A stretch of 58,156 bases of DNA from Lysobacterales bacterium (GCA_022844165.1 JALHMH010000031.1:1-58156), one strand, 5' to 3'. Shown: positions 17,615-26,803, counted from the first letter of the stretch. Notes: generated from the letters alone by a model not told the origin. A program made the numbers and translations.

Positions 17615-18385
17615 ATGGACGATCTACAGAGCCTTCACTGTTGGGCGGAGGATTTTCACCGCGACATCGAACAGAGCGCTGGCCGCATGCGGCCGCGGGC
17701 GGCCGATTGCCGGAGCTGCCACAGCGCTGTGTTCTGCGTTCCTGGCCATACCGAACCGGGTGTGCAGACGGCATTCGAATGTCTGGTCGAGCAGATTGGC
17801 CCCTTGCCAGCAGGCACACGCTATATCGCGATGGGCGATCCCTTCGATGCGATCTACGCAATCAAGAGCGGGCAGGTCAAAACCGCCAGGGTCGACAGCG
17901 ATGGAAACGACGAGGTCCTGGGGCTCCACCTGCCTGGAGAACTGGTGGGCCTGGACGCGCTGGCCGGGTCTCGTTATCGGTGCGACGCGACGCTGCTCGA
18001 TACCGGTGTCCTGTGCAGAATTTCCTTTCCGCGCGTCGCCGATCTGGCGTTGGTATGGCCAACACTTCAGGCACGATTGTTCCAGCTTTTCAGTGCAGCC
18101 CTGCAAACCCCACGCTATTCGGTCGATCATCCGGTTGAAATGCGTTTGGCCGGTTTCCTGCTGGACCTGAGCAGCCGTTGGAAACAACGCGGCTTTTCGT
18201 CAACAGAGTTCTCGATCGCCCTGCCCCGGCAAGATATTGCGCGTCTGCTGGCCATGCGCAAGGAAACCATGAGCCGCGTTTTCGCCCGGTTCGAAGAACA
18301 AGGTTTCGTGCGTACCGACCGCAAGCATGTCACGCTACTGAATTTAGAGGCATTGCGGCGCCAGGCCGGGCCTCTGGCAGTTTGA
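17615..18385 (+). CDS. fnr: FNR/ANR-type oxygen-sensing transcription regulator
   Basis: A 256-residue CRP/FNR regulator. The N-terminal CRSCHSAVFC gives Cys32, Cys35 and Cys41, and GVLCRISF gives Cys134. These are the four ligands of the oxygen-labile 4Fe-4S cluster in FNR. The cyclic-nucleotide-binding-like barrel (AIYAIKSGQVKTARVDSDG, HLPGELVGLDALAG) is followed by a winged helix with LPRQDIARLLAMRKETMSRV, whose E..SR recognition pattern predicts TTGAT-N4-ATCAA sites (family knowledge). ATG at 17615 is preferred; an upstream ATG at 17570 overlaps the carB stop. It probably activates anaerobic genes. mobA and a stress-protein gene follow, consistent with that role. Confidence 0.92.
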   Translation: MDDLQSLHCWAEDFHRDIEQSAGRMRPRAADCRSCHSAVFCVPGHTEPGVQTAFECLVEQIGPLPAGTRYIAMGDPFDAIYAIKSGQVKTARVDSDGNDEVLGLHLPGELVGLDALAGSRYRCDATLLDTGVLCRISFPRVADLALVWPTLQARLFQLFSAALQTPRYSVDHPVEMRLAGFLLDLSSRWKQRGFSSTEFSIALPRQDIARLLAMRKETMSRVFARFEEQGFVRTDRKHVTLLNLEALRRQAGPLAV

Positions 18386-18469
18386 GCGCAACGCAAGATA
18401 TCCACGAAGCGCTCTGGAACGCCAGATTGTCGACTTTTGAGCGCGTGGTGGGCAACGAAGGTGCCTGTG

Positions 18470-19045
18470 ATGATCGGCGTGATACTTGCGGGTGGCCAGT
18501 CGCGGCGCATGGGGGAAGACAAAGCCCAACTGCAGTGGCGCGGGCTCCGTTTGCTCGAGCACATGTCAAACCTGCTGCGTACGGCAGGGGCAATCGAGGT
18601 TGTCGTCAGCGGCGCCAGACCGGGCGGCGTTTGCGACCGCCGCGACCATCTGGGCCCGATCGGCGGCGTGGCGACTGTCGCGTCCCTACATCCTGGCGCG
18701 AGATTGTTATTTGTCGCTATCGATACGCCACGGCTCAGCCCGGCACTGCTCGCACGCCTATACCAATGCCCCGCCCGATGCACGCATTTCGACGGCTGGC
18801 CGCTGCCTTTTTGTCTGATCGCCACGCCACAGGCGCTGAGCCACCTGGACGCAATCTGCGCGCAATCCGAGGCTCGCGCCAGAAGCCTCCGAGAAATGCA
18901 CCGTCGCCTCGGTGCCCTGGCGCTTGACTTGACTTTCGCAGAAGAGGAGCAGCTGCGCGGCGCCAATACGCCGGAGCAATGGGCAGACTTGCAAAGCACT
19001 TTGCACCATGTCTTGGCTTTCAAACCACCAGGTACTTCCAAATAG
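18470..19045 (+). CDS. mobA: Molybdenum cofactor guanylyltransferase
   Basis: A 191-residue MobA-family nucleotidyltransferase that would attach GMP to molybdopterin to form the dinucleotide cofactor. The signature loop is MIGVILAGGQSRRMGEDKAQ at the very N-terminus, which fixes ATG at 18470. Further motifs are DHLGPIGGVATVAS and LFVAIDTPRLSPALL (metal-binding Asp). It follows fnr by 84 bases and overlaps nothing important. Placement next to fnr fits supply of cofactor to anaerobic molybdoenzymes such as nitrate reductase, none of which is in this window. Confidence 0.88.
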   Translation: MIGVILAGGQSRRMGEDKAQLQWRGLRLLEHMSNLLRTAGAIEVVVSGARPGGVCDRRDHLGPIGGVATVASLHPGARLLFVAIDTPRLSPALLARLYQCPARCTHFDGWPLPFCLIATPQALSHLDAICAQSEARARSLREMHRRLGALALDLTFAEEEQLRGANTPEQWADLQSTLHHVLAFKPPGTSK

Positions 19046-19103
19046 CTCCCTGGCAACAACACTTTTTTGGGATGATCGAATAAACCCATTGAGCATCTTG
19101 GCC

Positions 19104-19973
19104 ATGAACTCAAAACGTACCGTGTTAGTCGGCTGCGACTTTTCGACCCTTGGACAAGCAGCCGTGCGCCGTGCCGCGATGATCGCCGCGGACCAGGGAT
19201 CTCACTTGCACATCGTGCACGCATTTCCAATCGCTACGCTGCTCGACAGCGTTTTTGCCGGCGGCGACTGGGCAGCAAGAATGCAGAGTGATGCCGAACA
19301 CCGCTTAAGCGCAATGGCCGCACAAGCGCGCGAACTGGGCGCTTCCAGCGTGAGCCAACAACTCATGCATGGCACAGCGCATCGCATTCTTGCCGAGGCG
19401 GCCGAAAGCGTGCGCCCGGAGCTGATTGTCATCGGCGCACATGGGCGCGGTGCGTTGCAACAGTTCTTTCTTGGCGGTACCGCAGCGCGGGTGCTCGCAA
19501 GCGCGCCTTGCCCGGTGCTGGTGGTTCGATACGCAGCGGATGTCCCTTACCGTCGTGTCCTGGCGGCGCTGGATCTTGGACCACGCTCCCAGCACGTGCT
19601 GCAAGATGCAACGCGCTTCGCTCGAAATGCGCAATTGGTGCCGGCGCACACATTTCGATCGCCGCACGAGGCCAGGATGCGGCTGCATGGCGCAAGCGAA
19701 GCAGAACTGAGCGCATTCATTGATGGCGCTGCGCATTCCGCCCAGGAGTCGATGATGGAATGCCTGCGCGAAGCGGGAATGGGCCAACTGACATCGCAAC
19801 CGCGAATCGTGCATGGCGACACAAACCCGGCCATTCCAGATTTGGCACGAGAGCTGGAAGCAGATCTGCTTGTTGTCGGCCGGCATAGTGGCTCGCGCAT
19901 GACCGAAGCCGTGCTCGGCAGCGTTCCTCGCTTCCTCGCGTATTACGCGCCATGCGATGTCCTGGTGGTCTGA
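19104..19973 (+). CDS. Universal stress protein, two UspA domains
   Basis: A 289-residue tandem UspA protein. Domain 1 runs from about residue 5 (RTVLVGCDFSTLGQAAVRRA) to GAHGRGALQQFFLGGTAARV, which fits the G-2x-G-9x-G(S/T) ATP-binding pattern. Domain 2 starts at RRVLAALDLGPRSQ and ends VGRHSGSRMTEAVLGSVPRF, also with a nucleotide-binding-type loop. ATG at 19104 is chosen because MNSKRTVLVG is the family N-terminus; the frame extends upstream into mobA. FNR/ANR regulation of tandem Usp proteins is known in other bacteria, but I could not find a good FNR half-site pair here. Confidence 0.85.
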   Translation: MNSKRTVLVGCDFSTLGQAAVRRAAMIAADQGSHLHIVHAFPIATLLDSVFAGGDWAARMQSDAEHRLSAMAAQARELGASSVSQQLMHGTAHRILAEAAESVRPELIVIGAHGRGALQQFFLGGTAARVLASAPCPVLVVRYAADVPYRRVLAALDLGPRSQHVLQDATRFARNAQLVPAHTFRSPHEARMRLHGASEAELSAFIDGAAHSAQESMMECLREAGMGQLTSQPRIVHGDTNPAIPDLARELEADLLVVGRHSGSRMTEAVLGSVPRFLAYYAPCDVLVV

Positions 19974-20057
19974 CCGCGGTCAATGCCGACTGGACAAGCA
20001 GACATTCGTTACGCCATACCGCTATCGTTACGGCCTTCGTTGTCGCTTGACTGAACC

Positions 20058-22376
20058 ATGCGCATTGCTGCCTTCTCGCTGCTCGGCATTTCCTTGTGCC
20101 CGCTGTCTGCTGCCATTTCGGCGGAATTGTGCCCAGTCGATCCGTGGCGCTGTACCAAAGACAACGGCGAATGGAATTGCACTGGCGTTCCGGTTGCCGC
20201 GGGTGACGCAACCAACGATGCGGCGGCGGAAACCCGGTTAACCGGCGACCGTCTCGAGGGCATTGATGGCCAATCGGTCACGCTGACCGGCAACGCTTTC
20301 GCTTTGCGCGGCAGCCAGTCAATCCGCGCCGATCGCATCGACTACGACGTCAAAAATGCGCTCGCGACCGCATCGAGTGGGGTGCGATACGAAGATGCGC
20401 GCCACCAATTTTATGCCGATGAAGTTCGCAGCGATCAAACGAATGAACGCACCGAGCTGGATAACGTGCGTTACGCGATCAAGGCCAGGCGCGGCCAAGG
20501 CAAAGCGAAAACTGCACTTACGCTGGGCGAGACTACGACCCTGGGCGAAGTGACCTACACGACGTGTCCTGGAAGCGACCTGAGTTGGCAAATCGAAGCG
20601 GCAAAGCTCGACATCGACCACGCTCGTGGCCAGGCACGAGCCGAGGATTTCAAGCTGCGGATTGCCGGCATCCCTGTTCTTTACGCACCATTCGCCAGCT
20701 TTCCGATCGACGATCGACGCAAGAGCGGCTGGCTTGCGCCAAAGCTCGGCGGTGGCAGCGACGGGCTCGATGTTGGCGTGCCGTATTACTGGAACCTCGC
20801 GCCGAATTACGATGCCACGGCCACGCCGCGGTTTATCGCCAACCGCGGCGCGCAACTGGGCGGCGAGTTTCGCTATTTGTCGTCGCAGGGCGCCGGGCAA
20901 TTCGACGCCGAGTACTTGCCGGGCGACGACCGCTTCGGAGATGACCGCAGCCGTGCCAGAGTGCGCCACAACGGTCATCTGTTCGCCAACCTGCGGCTCG
21001 ATGCGGATGTCCAGTATGTGTCTGACGATCGCTACTTCGTCGATCTTGGCGACTCTTTGAATGCGTCTGCGACAAGCGTGCTCGGCAGTCTGGTGCAGCT
21101 ATCGAGTGCGGGTCGTTCCTGGCAACTGAGTGCGCTGGTCGATGACTATGAGCTGATCCTGCCGGATGTCGATGAAGCTCTGCAGGTCGATCCGTATCGC
21201 CGGGTACCACGCTTTTTTGGCAGCTATGCTGATCGCCGCGGCAATTGGCGTTATGGCGTCGGTGCCGAGTGGGTGCGCTTCGATCGCGACCCATTGTGCC
21301 TGGACTTCAACGGTGACCAATGCACACGCACCGAATTGGATGGCGGCACGCGCTCGGATTTCGCACCCTACATCGGCTACCGGTGGCAACGTCCGGCGGG
21401 CTATTTGGACTCGCAAATCAAATGGCGTTTTACGCAACACGAACTGGACCGGCCACGTGGAGCCGCGAGCGCTTTTGACAGCTCCCGCTCCCGCTCAACG
21501 CCCATTGCCAGCATCGACGCCGGGCTTTACTTCGATCGCGACCGCGCGTTCGGCAACACATTGCGGCAAACGCTCGAACCGCGCATTTATTACTTGAATG
21601 TGCCCAATCGCGAGCAGGACGACACGCCGGTCTTCGATAGCGCGATGTTCGACTTCAGCTACGCGCAGCTGTTCCGCGATAACCGCTTCACTGGTGCCGA
21701 TCGGCAAAGCAACGCCAATCAGCTCACGCTCGGTCTCGCGACTCGATTGCTGGACCGCAACACGGGTGCGGAACGAGCGGCTCTACAGATCGGCCAGATT
21801 CGTTACTTCGACGCACCGGACGTGTTCTTACCGGGAGATCCCGATCCGCAGCAGGCGCCTGATCGGGATCAGTCGGCGTACGTGCTTGAATGGCGCACTC
21901 AGCTGACGCCTTCGACCAATCTTTCGGGAGCATTTCGATTCGATCCCGAGCGCAATCGCCGCGATCTTGCTGCCGTTCGTTGGCAGCGCAAATTCGGCGA
22001 GGGCGGATTGTTCAATGTGGGCTACCGATATCGGCCGGACACGTTCGACCTTCAGCCAGGCCCTGCGGCGCTGTTCGGACCTGCGGGAATAGAGCAAGCC
22101 GAAGTCTCCACATTGTTGCCAATCAACCAGAACTGGCGTGCGATCGCGCGCTGGAACTATTCGCTGCGCGAGGACACGACCCTCGAAGCCGTGGCCGGAT
22201 TCGAGTACTTGAGTTGCTGCTACAGCGTACGTTTGCTTTCGAGGAACTATCTTCGCGGCGTCGGCACGGAACGGCGCAATGCAGTGTTTCTGGAGTTCGA
22301 GCTGACGGGTCTTGGTCGTATCGGTCGTGATACGGGCGAGTTTCTACGCCGTGCTATTCTCGGTTATCAGCCTTAG
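20058..22376 (+). CDS. lptD: LPS-assembly protein LptD
   Basis: A 772-residue outer-membrane protein that, with LptE, inserts lipopolysaccharide into the outer leaflet. It has a signal peptide (MRIAAFSLLGISLCPLSAAI), an N-terminal jellyroll with an OstA-type repeat (RLTGDRLEGIDGQSVTLTGN; VRYEDARHQFYADEVR) and a long beta barrel ending in LEFELTGLGRIG. Cysteines at the N-terminus, in TTCPGSDLSW, and as a CC pair near the C-terminus (SCCYSVRLL) match the disulfide plan of E. coli LptD. It is the first gene of the lptD-surA-pdxA-rsmA operon. Confidence 0.96.
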   Translation: MRIAAFSLLGISLCPLSAAISAELCPVDPWRCTKDNGEWNCTGVPVAAGDATNDAAAETRLTGDRLEGIDGQSVTLTGNAFALRGSQSIRADRIDYDVKNALATASSGVRYEDARHQFYADEVRSDQTNERTELDNVRYAIKARRGQGKAKTALTLGETTTLGEVTYTTCPGSDLSWQIEAAKLDIDHARGQARAEDFKLRIAGIPVLYAPFASFPIDDRRKSGWLAPKLGGGSDGLDVGVPYYWNLAPNYDATATPRFIANRGAQLGGEFRYLSSQGAGQFDAEYLPGDDRFGDDRSRARVRHNGHLFANLRLDADVQYVSDDRYFVDLGDSLNASATSVLGSLVQLSSAGRSWQLSALVDDYELILPDVDEALQVDPYRRVPRFFGSYADRRGNWRYGVGAEWVRFDRDPLCLDFNGDQCTRTELDGGTRSDFAPYIGYRWQRPAGYLDSQIKWRFTQHELDRPRGAASAFDSSRSRSTPIASIDAGLYFDRDRAFGNTLRQTLEPRIYYLNVPNREQDDTPVFDSAMFDFSYAQLFRDNRFTGADRQSNANQLTLGLATRLLDRNTGAERAALQIGQIRYFDAPDVFLPGDPDPQQAPDRDQSAYVLEWRTQLTPSTNLSGAFRFDPERNRRDLAAVRWQRKFGEGGLFNVGYRYRPDTFDLQPGPAALFGPAGIEQAEVSTLLPINQNWRAIARWNYSLREDTTLEAVAGFEYLSCCYSVRLLSRNYLRGVGTERRNAVFLEFELTGLGRIGRDTGEFLRRAILGYQP

Positions 22377-22390
22377 GCAGACGGTCCAAC

Positions 22391-23674
22391 ATGCGTAATA
22401 TTCTGATTTTCTTAACATTTTTAGCGTTCGCGCCAACCGCCTTAAGCCAGGCTCTGGGAGAGCAGATCGACAGCATCGTCGCCATTGTCGATGAAGACGT
22501 CATTCTGCGATCGGAGCTCGACCAGGCGATTGTTGGAGTGCGCCGCCAGTATCAAGGCCGCGAGACCCAATTGCCGCCGCCCGAAGTATTGGAACGTCAG
22601 GTACTCGAGCGGCTGATGTCGATTCGCCTGCAATTGCAACGCGCGGAGTCCACGGGCGTTCGAGTGACCGATACGGAAATCGACAATGCGATTGGCCGCA
22701 TCGCTCAACAGAACAACCTGACTTTCGCGCAACTACAACAACAGCTGAGCCGCGAAGGATTCGATCTGGCCGAATTCAGGCGCACGCTGCGCGAGGAGAT
22801 CATGGTGCAGAAGCTGCGCCAACGCGTCATCGAATCACGCGCCGAGGTCAGCCCCTCCGAAGTGGAAATCGCATTGGCGACCGGCGCGCAACGCCAGGGC
22901 GAGGTGCGGATATCGGCCGTACTGGTCGCCATTCCCGATGGCGCTTCGCCCGAACAGGTCGAGATCGCAAAGACCAAGATCGATGGCGTCAAGAAACTGA
23001 TCGATGAAGGTAAGATCGATTTTGCTGCCGCTGCCATTCGCTACTCGGATGCAGCGCAAGCTCTCGAGGGCGGCGATTTGGGATGGCGCCGGTACGACCA
23101 GATCGCGCCTGCCTTTGCCGATCTGGTCTCGGCCATGAAACCTGGGGAAATCTCTGAGCCCTTGCGCACACCCACCGGCTACTACCTCATCCAACTTACA
23201 GACAAACGCGATACCAGCCAAATCATGGTCACCGAGTTTCGCTCGCGCAAAATTCTGGTGCGGATTACTGAATTGCAGTCCGAAGATGCCGCTGAACGTG
23301 CCATCAATTCGATTTACAGCCGCCTAGAAAAGGGCGAGGAATTCGAAAAACTGGCACGCGAGTTGTCAGAAGACGAGGCAACCGCGCCGCTGGGCGGCGA
23401 TATGGACTGGTTCCCGATCGACAGCGTGCCACCGGCTTTTGCGGAAATGGTCACTTCGATGGAAGACGGTCAGTATTCGCGTCCCGTTCGCGACGCCGAC
23501 GGCTGGATGCTGATCCAACGCGTCGGAACAAGAGAGAGCGATCGCACCGAAGAAGTTGTTCGCAATCAGATTCGCGAAAGCTTGCGTCAGCGCAAAGGCG
23601 AAGAAGCCTACGAGGCTTTTCTGCGCCAATTGCGCGGCGAGGCTTTCATCGAAGATCGATTGGCGAAGTCTTGA
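22391..23674 (+). CDS. surA: Periplasmic chaperone / peptidyl-prolyl isomerase SurA
   Basis: A 427-residue protein with a signal peptide (RNILIFLTFLAFAPTALSQA), the SurA N-domain (IDSIVAIVDEDVILRSELDQ), and two parvulin domains. Parvulin 1 is around IRYSDAAQALEGGDLGWRR; parvulin 2 is around LARELSEDEATAPLGGDMDW. A C-terminal helix completes the chaperone core. It escorts outer-membrane proteins such as LptD. It starts 14 bases after lptD, and its stop overlaps the pdxA TTG start, indicating coupling. Confidence 0.96.
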   Translation: MRNILIFLTFLAFAPTALSQALGEQIDSIVAIVDEDVILRSELDQAIVGVRRQYQGRETQLPPPEVLERQVLERLMSIRLQLQRAESTGVRVTDTEIDNAIGRIAQQNNLTFAQLQQQLSREGFDLAEFRRTLREEIMVQKLRQRVIESRAEVSPSEVEIALATGAQRQGEVRISAVLVAIPDGASPEQVEIAKTKIDGVKKLIDEGKIDFAAAAIRYSDAAQALEGGDLGWRRYDQIAPAFADLVSAMKPGEISEPLRTPTGYYLIQLTDKRDTSQIMVTEFRSRKILVRITELQSEDAAERAINSIYSRLEKGEEFEKLARELSEDEATAPLGGDMDWFPIDSVPPAFAEMVTSMEDGQYSRPVRDADGWMLIQRVGTRESDRTEEVVRNQIRESLRQRKGEEAYEAFLRQLRGEAFIEDRLAKS

Positions 23675-24666
23675 TACCGCGCATCGGGCTGACGATCGGA
23701 GAACCTGCCGGCGTTGGCCCCGAACTGGTCCTTCGCGCCGCCGTCAAACGCTGGCCAGCGCGCCTGATCGCCTATGGCGACCCGGCACTTTTGCGTGCCA
23801 CCGCCGAGCGCTTAGGGGTCAAGGTCAGTCTCATGCCTGACGACGGCGAACGCACCGTCCGGCCGGGCCTGATGTTTCATGAGGCGATGCCCGTCGCGCT
23901 CGCTGCTGAAGCTCGCCCCGGCACACTCGATCCGCGTAACGCCGCAGCAACCTTGGCCATGCTGACGCATGCCGCACACGATGCAAAACGACGTCATATC
24001 GATGGACTCGTCACTGCCCCGGTGCAAAAGAGTGTGCTTGATACGACCAAATCGCCTTTTAGCGGTCACACAGAGTTCTTTCAGGCATTGGCGGGTGTCG
24101 AACGCGTCGTCATGCTGCTCACCGCCGCGCCGAAGAAGCAGCCCTTGCGCGTGGCGCTGACAACAACACATCTGCCACTGCGCGCAGTGGCCAACGCTGT
24201 TACGCCAGAGCTGCTGCAATCAACGCTGGCCGTGCTGCATGGCGGACTCAAACGCGACTACGGCATCGAACGGCCGCGCATTGCGGTCCTGGGTCTTAAT
24301 CCGCACGCTGGAGAGAGTGGGCATCTGGGCACCGAAGAGCAGCGCATTATTGCGCCAGTGCTCAAGTCATTGCGCAGCAAGGGAATTGAACTTGAAGGCC
24401 CCTTGCCAGCCGACACCGCATTCAGTGCCGAGCGAATAGCGCGCACCGATGCCTTTCTCGCCATGTACCACGATCAAGGTTTGCCGGTGCTCAAGTACGC
24501 CGGATTCGGTTCCGCTGTCAACGTCACATTAGGGCTGCCTTACGTGCGCACGTCAGTCGATCACGGCACGGCATTGGACATCGCCGGCCAAGGCCTTGCG
24601 GATCCAGGTTCTTTGTATGCGGCCATTTCCGAAGCGATCCGCATCATCGCAACACGCACACCGTGA
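23671..24666 (+). CDS. pdxA: 4-hydroxythreonine-4-phosphate dehydrogenase
   Basis: A 331-residue cytoplasmic enzyme of pyridoxal 5'-phosphate synthesis, oxidising 4-phosphohydroxy-L-threonine with NAD(P)+. The family N-terminus IPRIGLTIGEPAGVGPELV begins right after a TTG at 23671 that overlaps the surA stop (TTGA). No ATG lies near, so TTG is the likely start. Metal-binding histidines lie in PFSGHTEFF, GLNPHAGESG and MYHDQGLPVLKY. It is third in the lptD operon. Confidence 0.95.
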   Translation: MIPRIGLTIGEPAGVGPELVLRAAVKRWPARLIAYGDPALLRATAERLGVKVSLMPDDGERTVRPGLMFHEAMPVALAAEARPGTLDPRNAAATLAMLTHAAHDAKRRHIDGLVTAPVQKSVLDTTKSPFSGHTEFFQALAGVERVVMLLTAAPKKQPLRVALTTTHLPLRAVANAVTPELLQSTLAVLHGGLKRDYGIERPRIAVLGLNPHAGESGHLGTEEQRIIAPVLKSLRSKGIELEGPLPADTAFSAERIARTDAFLAMYHDQGLPVLKYAGFGSAVNVTLGLPYVRTSVDHGTALDIAGQGLADPGSLYAAISEAIRIIATRTP

Positions 24667-25430
24667 TCACTGCTCGAAAAAGATTCGGCCAGAATTTTCT
24701 CCGCGACGAACGCGTGATCGATCGCATTGTGCGCGCGATCGCACCCACGACAGACGAGCGTATCGTCGAAATCGGGCCTGGTCGCGGTGCGATGACATTC
24801 AAGTTGCTCGCCGAAGTGCCGCAGCTAACCGCCATTGAGATCGACCGCGATCTGGTGGCGTTACTGCGCGAACAAGGCCCGCAGCACGGCGACCTGACAA
24901 TTATCGAAGCCGACGTGCTCACGGTCGATTTCACCGCGCTGCGTGGCACGGGCAGCCGTTTGCGAGTCGTCGGCAACCTGCCCTACAACATTTCGACGCC
25001 AGTTCTGTTTCATCTGCTCGAACACCAGGACGTCATCGAAGATATGCACTTCATGCTGCAGCGCGAAGTCGTCGATCGCATGGTCGCACCGCCCGGCGAC
25101 AAGATTTATGGGCGCCTGAGCGTCGCGCTTCAGGCTCAATGCCAGGTGCAGCGTTTGTTCAAAGTTGCACCGGGCAGCTTCTGGCCAGTACCGAAGGTCG
25201 ACTCCGCCATCGTCAAACTGACCCCACACCACGATGCAGAGCGCATGCGCCTCGCCGCGCCACTCGATCGCATTCTGCGCGCCGCGTTTGGACAACGCCG
25301 AAAGACGCTCAGCAACGCGCTCGATGGTGTCGCCAGCGTCGAGCAAATGTCCGCCGCGGACATCGCCCCGGCAGCGCGAGCAGAGACGATCAGCGTCGAA
25401 AAATTCCTGGCGCTCGCAGCTCTGGTTTAG
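24663..25430 (+). CDS. rsmA: 16S rRNA (adenine1518/1519-N6) dimethyltransferase
   Basis: A 255-residue RsmA/KsgA enzyme that dimethylates two adjacent adenines at the 3' end of 16S rRNA. It has KRFGQNFLRDERVIDRI, the SAM loop EIGPGRGAMTFKL, IEADVLTVDF and the catalytic GNLPYNIS (NLPY), plus FGQRRKTLSNAL near the C-terminus. It starts with GTG at 24663, overlapping the pdxA stop by GTGA. apaG, which usually follows, is absent here. Confidence 0.96.
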   Translation: MITARKRFGQNFLRDERVIDRIVRAIAPTTDERIVEIGPGRGAMTFKLLAEVPQLTAIEIDRDLVALLREQGPQHGDLTIIEADVLTVDFTALRGTGSRLRVVGNLPYNISTPVLFHLLEHQDVIEDMHFMLQREVVDRMVAPPGDKIYGRLSVALQAQCQVQRLFKVAPGSFWPVPKVDSAIVKLTPHHDAERMRLAAPLDRILRAAFGQRRKTLSNALDGVASVEQMSAADIAPAARAETISVEKFLALAALV

Positions 25431-25623
25431 GGGACTTGCCGGTACTTGCTCTGGCCTACCAGTCCAACACCAGTTGGATCACCGGTTTTGCCCGCCGGAA
25501 TCGACCAACAACGCACCGTGCGTTAGCAACACGGCTTCGCCAGTGCTTGGCGTCTTGCTTCCCGTGCTCGCCGTTCGTTCCTGGCGGGCAGCGATGCGGA
25601 CTTTAAGAGATCTTGTTGAATCG

Positions 25624-25640
25624 TACGGAATTTTCCCGTA
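25624..25640 (+). promoter_or_regulatory. Possible operator upstream of the toxin-antitoxin operon
   Basis: TACGG at 25624-25628 and CCGTA at 25636-25640 form an inverted repeat with a 7-base spacer, 31 bases before the antitoxin start. Antitoxins of this type usually repress their own promoter, so this is a candidate site. The remaining gap after rsmA (25431-25620) shows nothing I can support. Confidence 0.4.
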
Positions 25641-25671
25641 GCGTAGAACGAGTGAAACAAGGAGGCGTGTC

Positions 25672-25977
25672 ATGACGCAAGTTACTGACAAATCTAAAAA
25701 AGCCCGGTTCGACGGTCAGTTGAGTGTCGAGCAAAAAAGCCATTTTGAGTACGCCGCTGCTTTAGCCGGAAACCGGACGCTGACCGAGTTTGTATTCACG
25801 GCGGCCCAGGAAAAAGCCGACCGGATTATTTCGGAGCATCAGACACTGTTCCGCTCAAAACGTGACCGGGATGTGTTCTTCGAGGCACTGACGAATCCCC
25901 CGGCTCCAAACAAGAAGCTGAAGGCCGCTGCCAAACGCTACAAGGAAACGGCCGGCGAGAATGAACTTCATCACTGA
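25672..25977 (+). CDS. DUF1778 (TacA-type) antitoxin
   Basis: A 101-residue protein with an N-terminal ribbon-helix-helix-like region (ARFDGQLSVEQKSHFEYAAA, LTEFVFTAAQEKADRII) typical of DUF1778 antitoxins, and a charged C-terminal tail that would wrap the toxin. AAGGAGG lies just before the ATG (about 25658-25664). It overlaps the acetyltransferase gene by 17 bases, the usual arrangement for TacA-TacT pairs. The protein should bind both toxin and operator. Confidence 0.85.
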   Translation: MTQVTDKSKKARFDGQLSVEQKSHFEYAAALAGNRTLTEFVFTAAQEKADRIISEHQTLFRSKRDRDVFFEALTNPPAPNKKLKAAAKRYKETAGENELHH

Positions 25978-26455
25978 GCTTCTTCACGCCGATCACAAAA
26001 GATCGAGATTTTCATGCGGCGAGGAATCGCTGGATGTCTTCATCCAGAAACTGGCAAGCCAGCACGTCAAAAGTCGTGCCGCGGGCGTTTTCATCGCCGC
26101 CGATGCCGGTGGGCGGGTCAAGGGGTACTACACGCTTTCCGCAGACAGCATCCCCGCAGAAAGTGTTCCAGAAGATTTCCGCAAGAAAGTGCCACGTTAT
26201 GAAAGCCTGCCGACAACGCTGCTGGGCTGGCTGGCGATCGATCTGCACGATCAAGGACAGGGGCTTGGCGAGCTGCTGTTGATCGATGCGCTGCACAGGG
26301 CCTACGCGATCTCAGAACAAGTCGGATCAGCGGCCGTCATAGTTGATGCCCTGAATAGCAAAGCCGAGGCGTTCTACCAGCAATACGGATTCATCGCACT
26401 TCCTGATCGCGGACGTCTGTTTCTTCCGATGAAGAGCGTAAAGACGCTGTTTTAG
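25961..26455 (+). CDS. GNAT toxin (TacT-type)
   Basis: A 164-residue GNAT protein. In this family the toxin acetylates the amino acid on charged tRNA and blocks translation. Motifs are FSCGEESLDVFIQKLASQHV (family N-terminus), GYYTLSADSI, LLGWLAIDLHDQGQGLGELL (acetyl-CoA loop QGQGLG) and AEAFYQQYGF. Length and motif order match TacT/AtaT-like toxins. It is translationally coupled to the antitoxin. The pair sits directly after rsmA, in a place often taken by apaG-apaH, so it may be a local insertion. Confidence 0.85.
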   Translation: MNFITELLHADHKRSRFSCGEESLDVFIQKLASQHVKSRAAGVFIAADAGGRVKGYYTLSADSIPAESVPEDFRKKVPRYESLPTTLLGWLAIDLHDQGQGLGELLLIDALHRAYAISEQVGSAAVIVDALNSKAEAFYQQYGFIALPDRGRLFLPMKSVKTLF

Positions 26456-26497
26456 TCCGGTGCGACACGCTTGACCTACATCGGCCTGCGCATTGAC

Positions 26498-26619
26498 GGC
26501 CTGCGGCCTCGCTGCGCTCGCGCTCTCCGGCCATCCTGGCCTACGAGTCGAACCACTGTTCTCATCCCTCTCTCTCCCCCAAAAAAAATGCGGCCCGAGG
26601 GCGGCATTCATTTTGGCGG
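26498..26619. repeat. 122-bp direct repeat, copy 1
   Basis: This segment (GGCCTGCGGCCTCGCTG ... TTTTGGCGG) is repeated at 26804-26925 with only about two differences that I can see. Each copy holds a GC-rich hairpin core near its right end and the GGCGG that forms the tRNA-Ser 3' acceptor in copy 2. Copy 1 is followed by a decayed T-arm-like stretch (GCTTCGAACC) but no tRNA. Confidence 0.75.
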
Positions 26620-26730
26620 GGACGAGAGGTTGCTTCGAACCGTGAAGGCCAGGGCGGACTCCCCTCCCCGATGTTCGGGGAGGGGTTGGGGGTGGGGTTA
26701 GGCAACAACGCGCGGAGATACTCCGCCAAA

Positions 26731-26762
26731 AAACAAAGCCGCCTGGCGGCGGCTTTGTTTTT
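26731..26762. terminator. Bidirectional rho-independent terminator
   Basis: A perfect 13-bp stem AAACAAAGCCGCC / GGCGGCTTTGTTT around a TGGC loop, with a T-run on the plus side and an A-run on the left. It could stop transcripts from either side. A tRNA-Ser-end-like string (TGGCGGAGAGAGAGGATT) directly follows it. Confidence 0.7.
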
Positions 26763-26803
26763 CTGGCGGAGAGAGAGGATTGCGCGGGCCATCCATGGCC
26801 CGC

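Noticed and set aside
25613..25650. A sigma70 promoter before the toxin-antitoxin pair
   Set aside because: TTGTTG is acceptable as a -35 box but no convincing -10 box lies at 16-18 bases.
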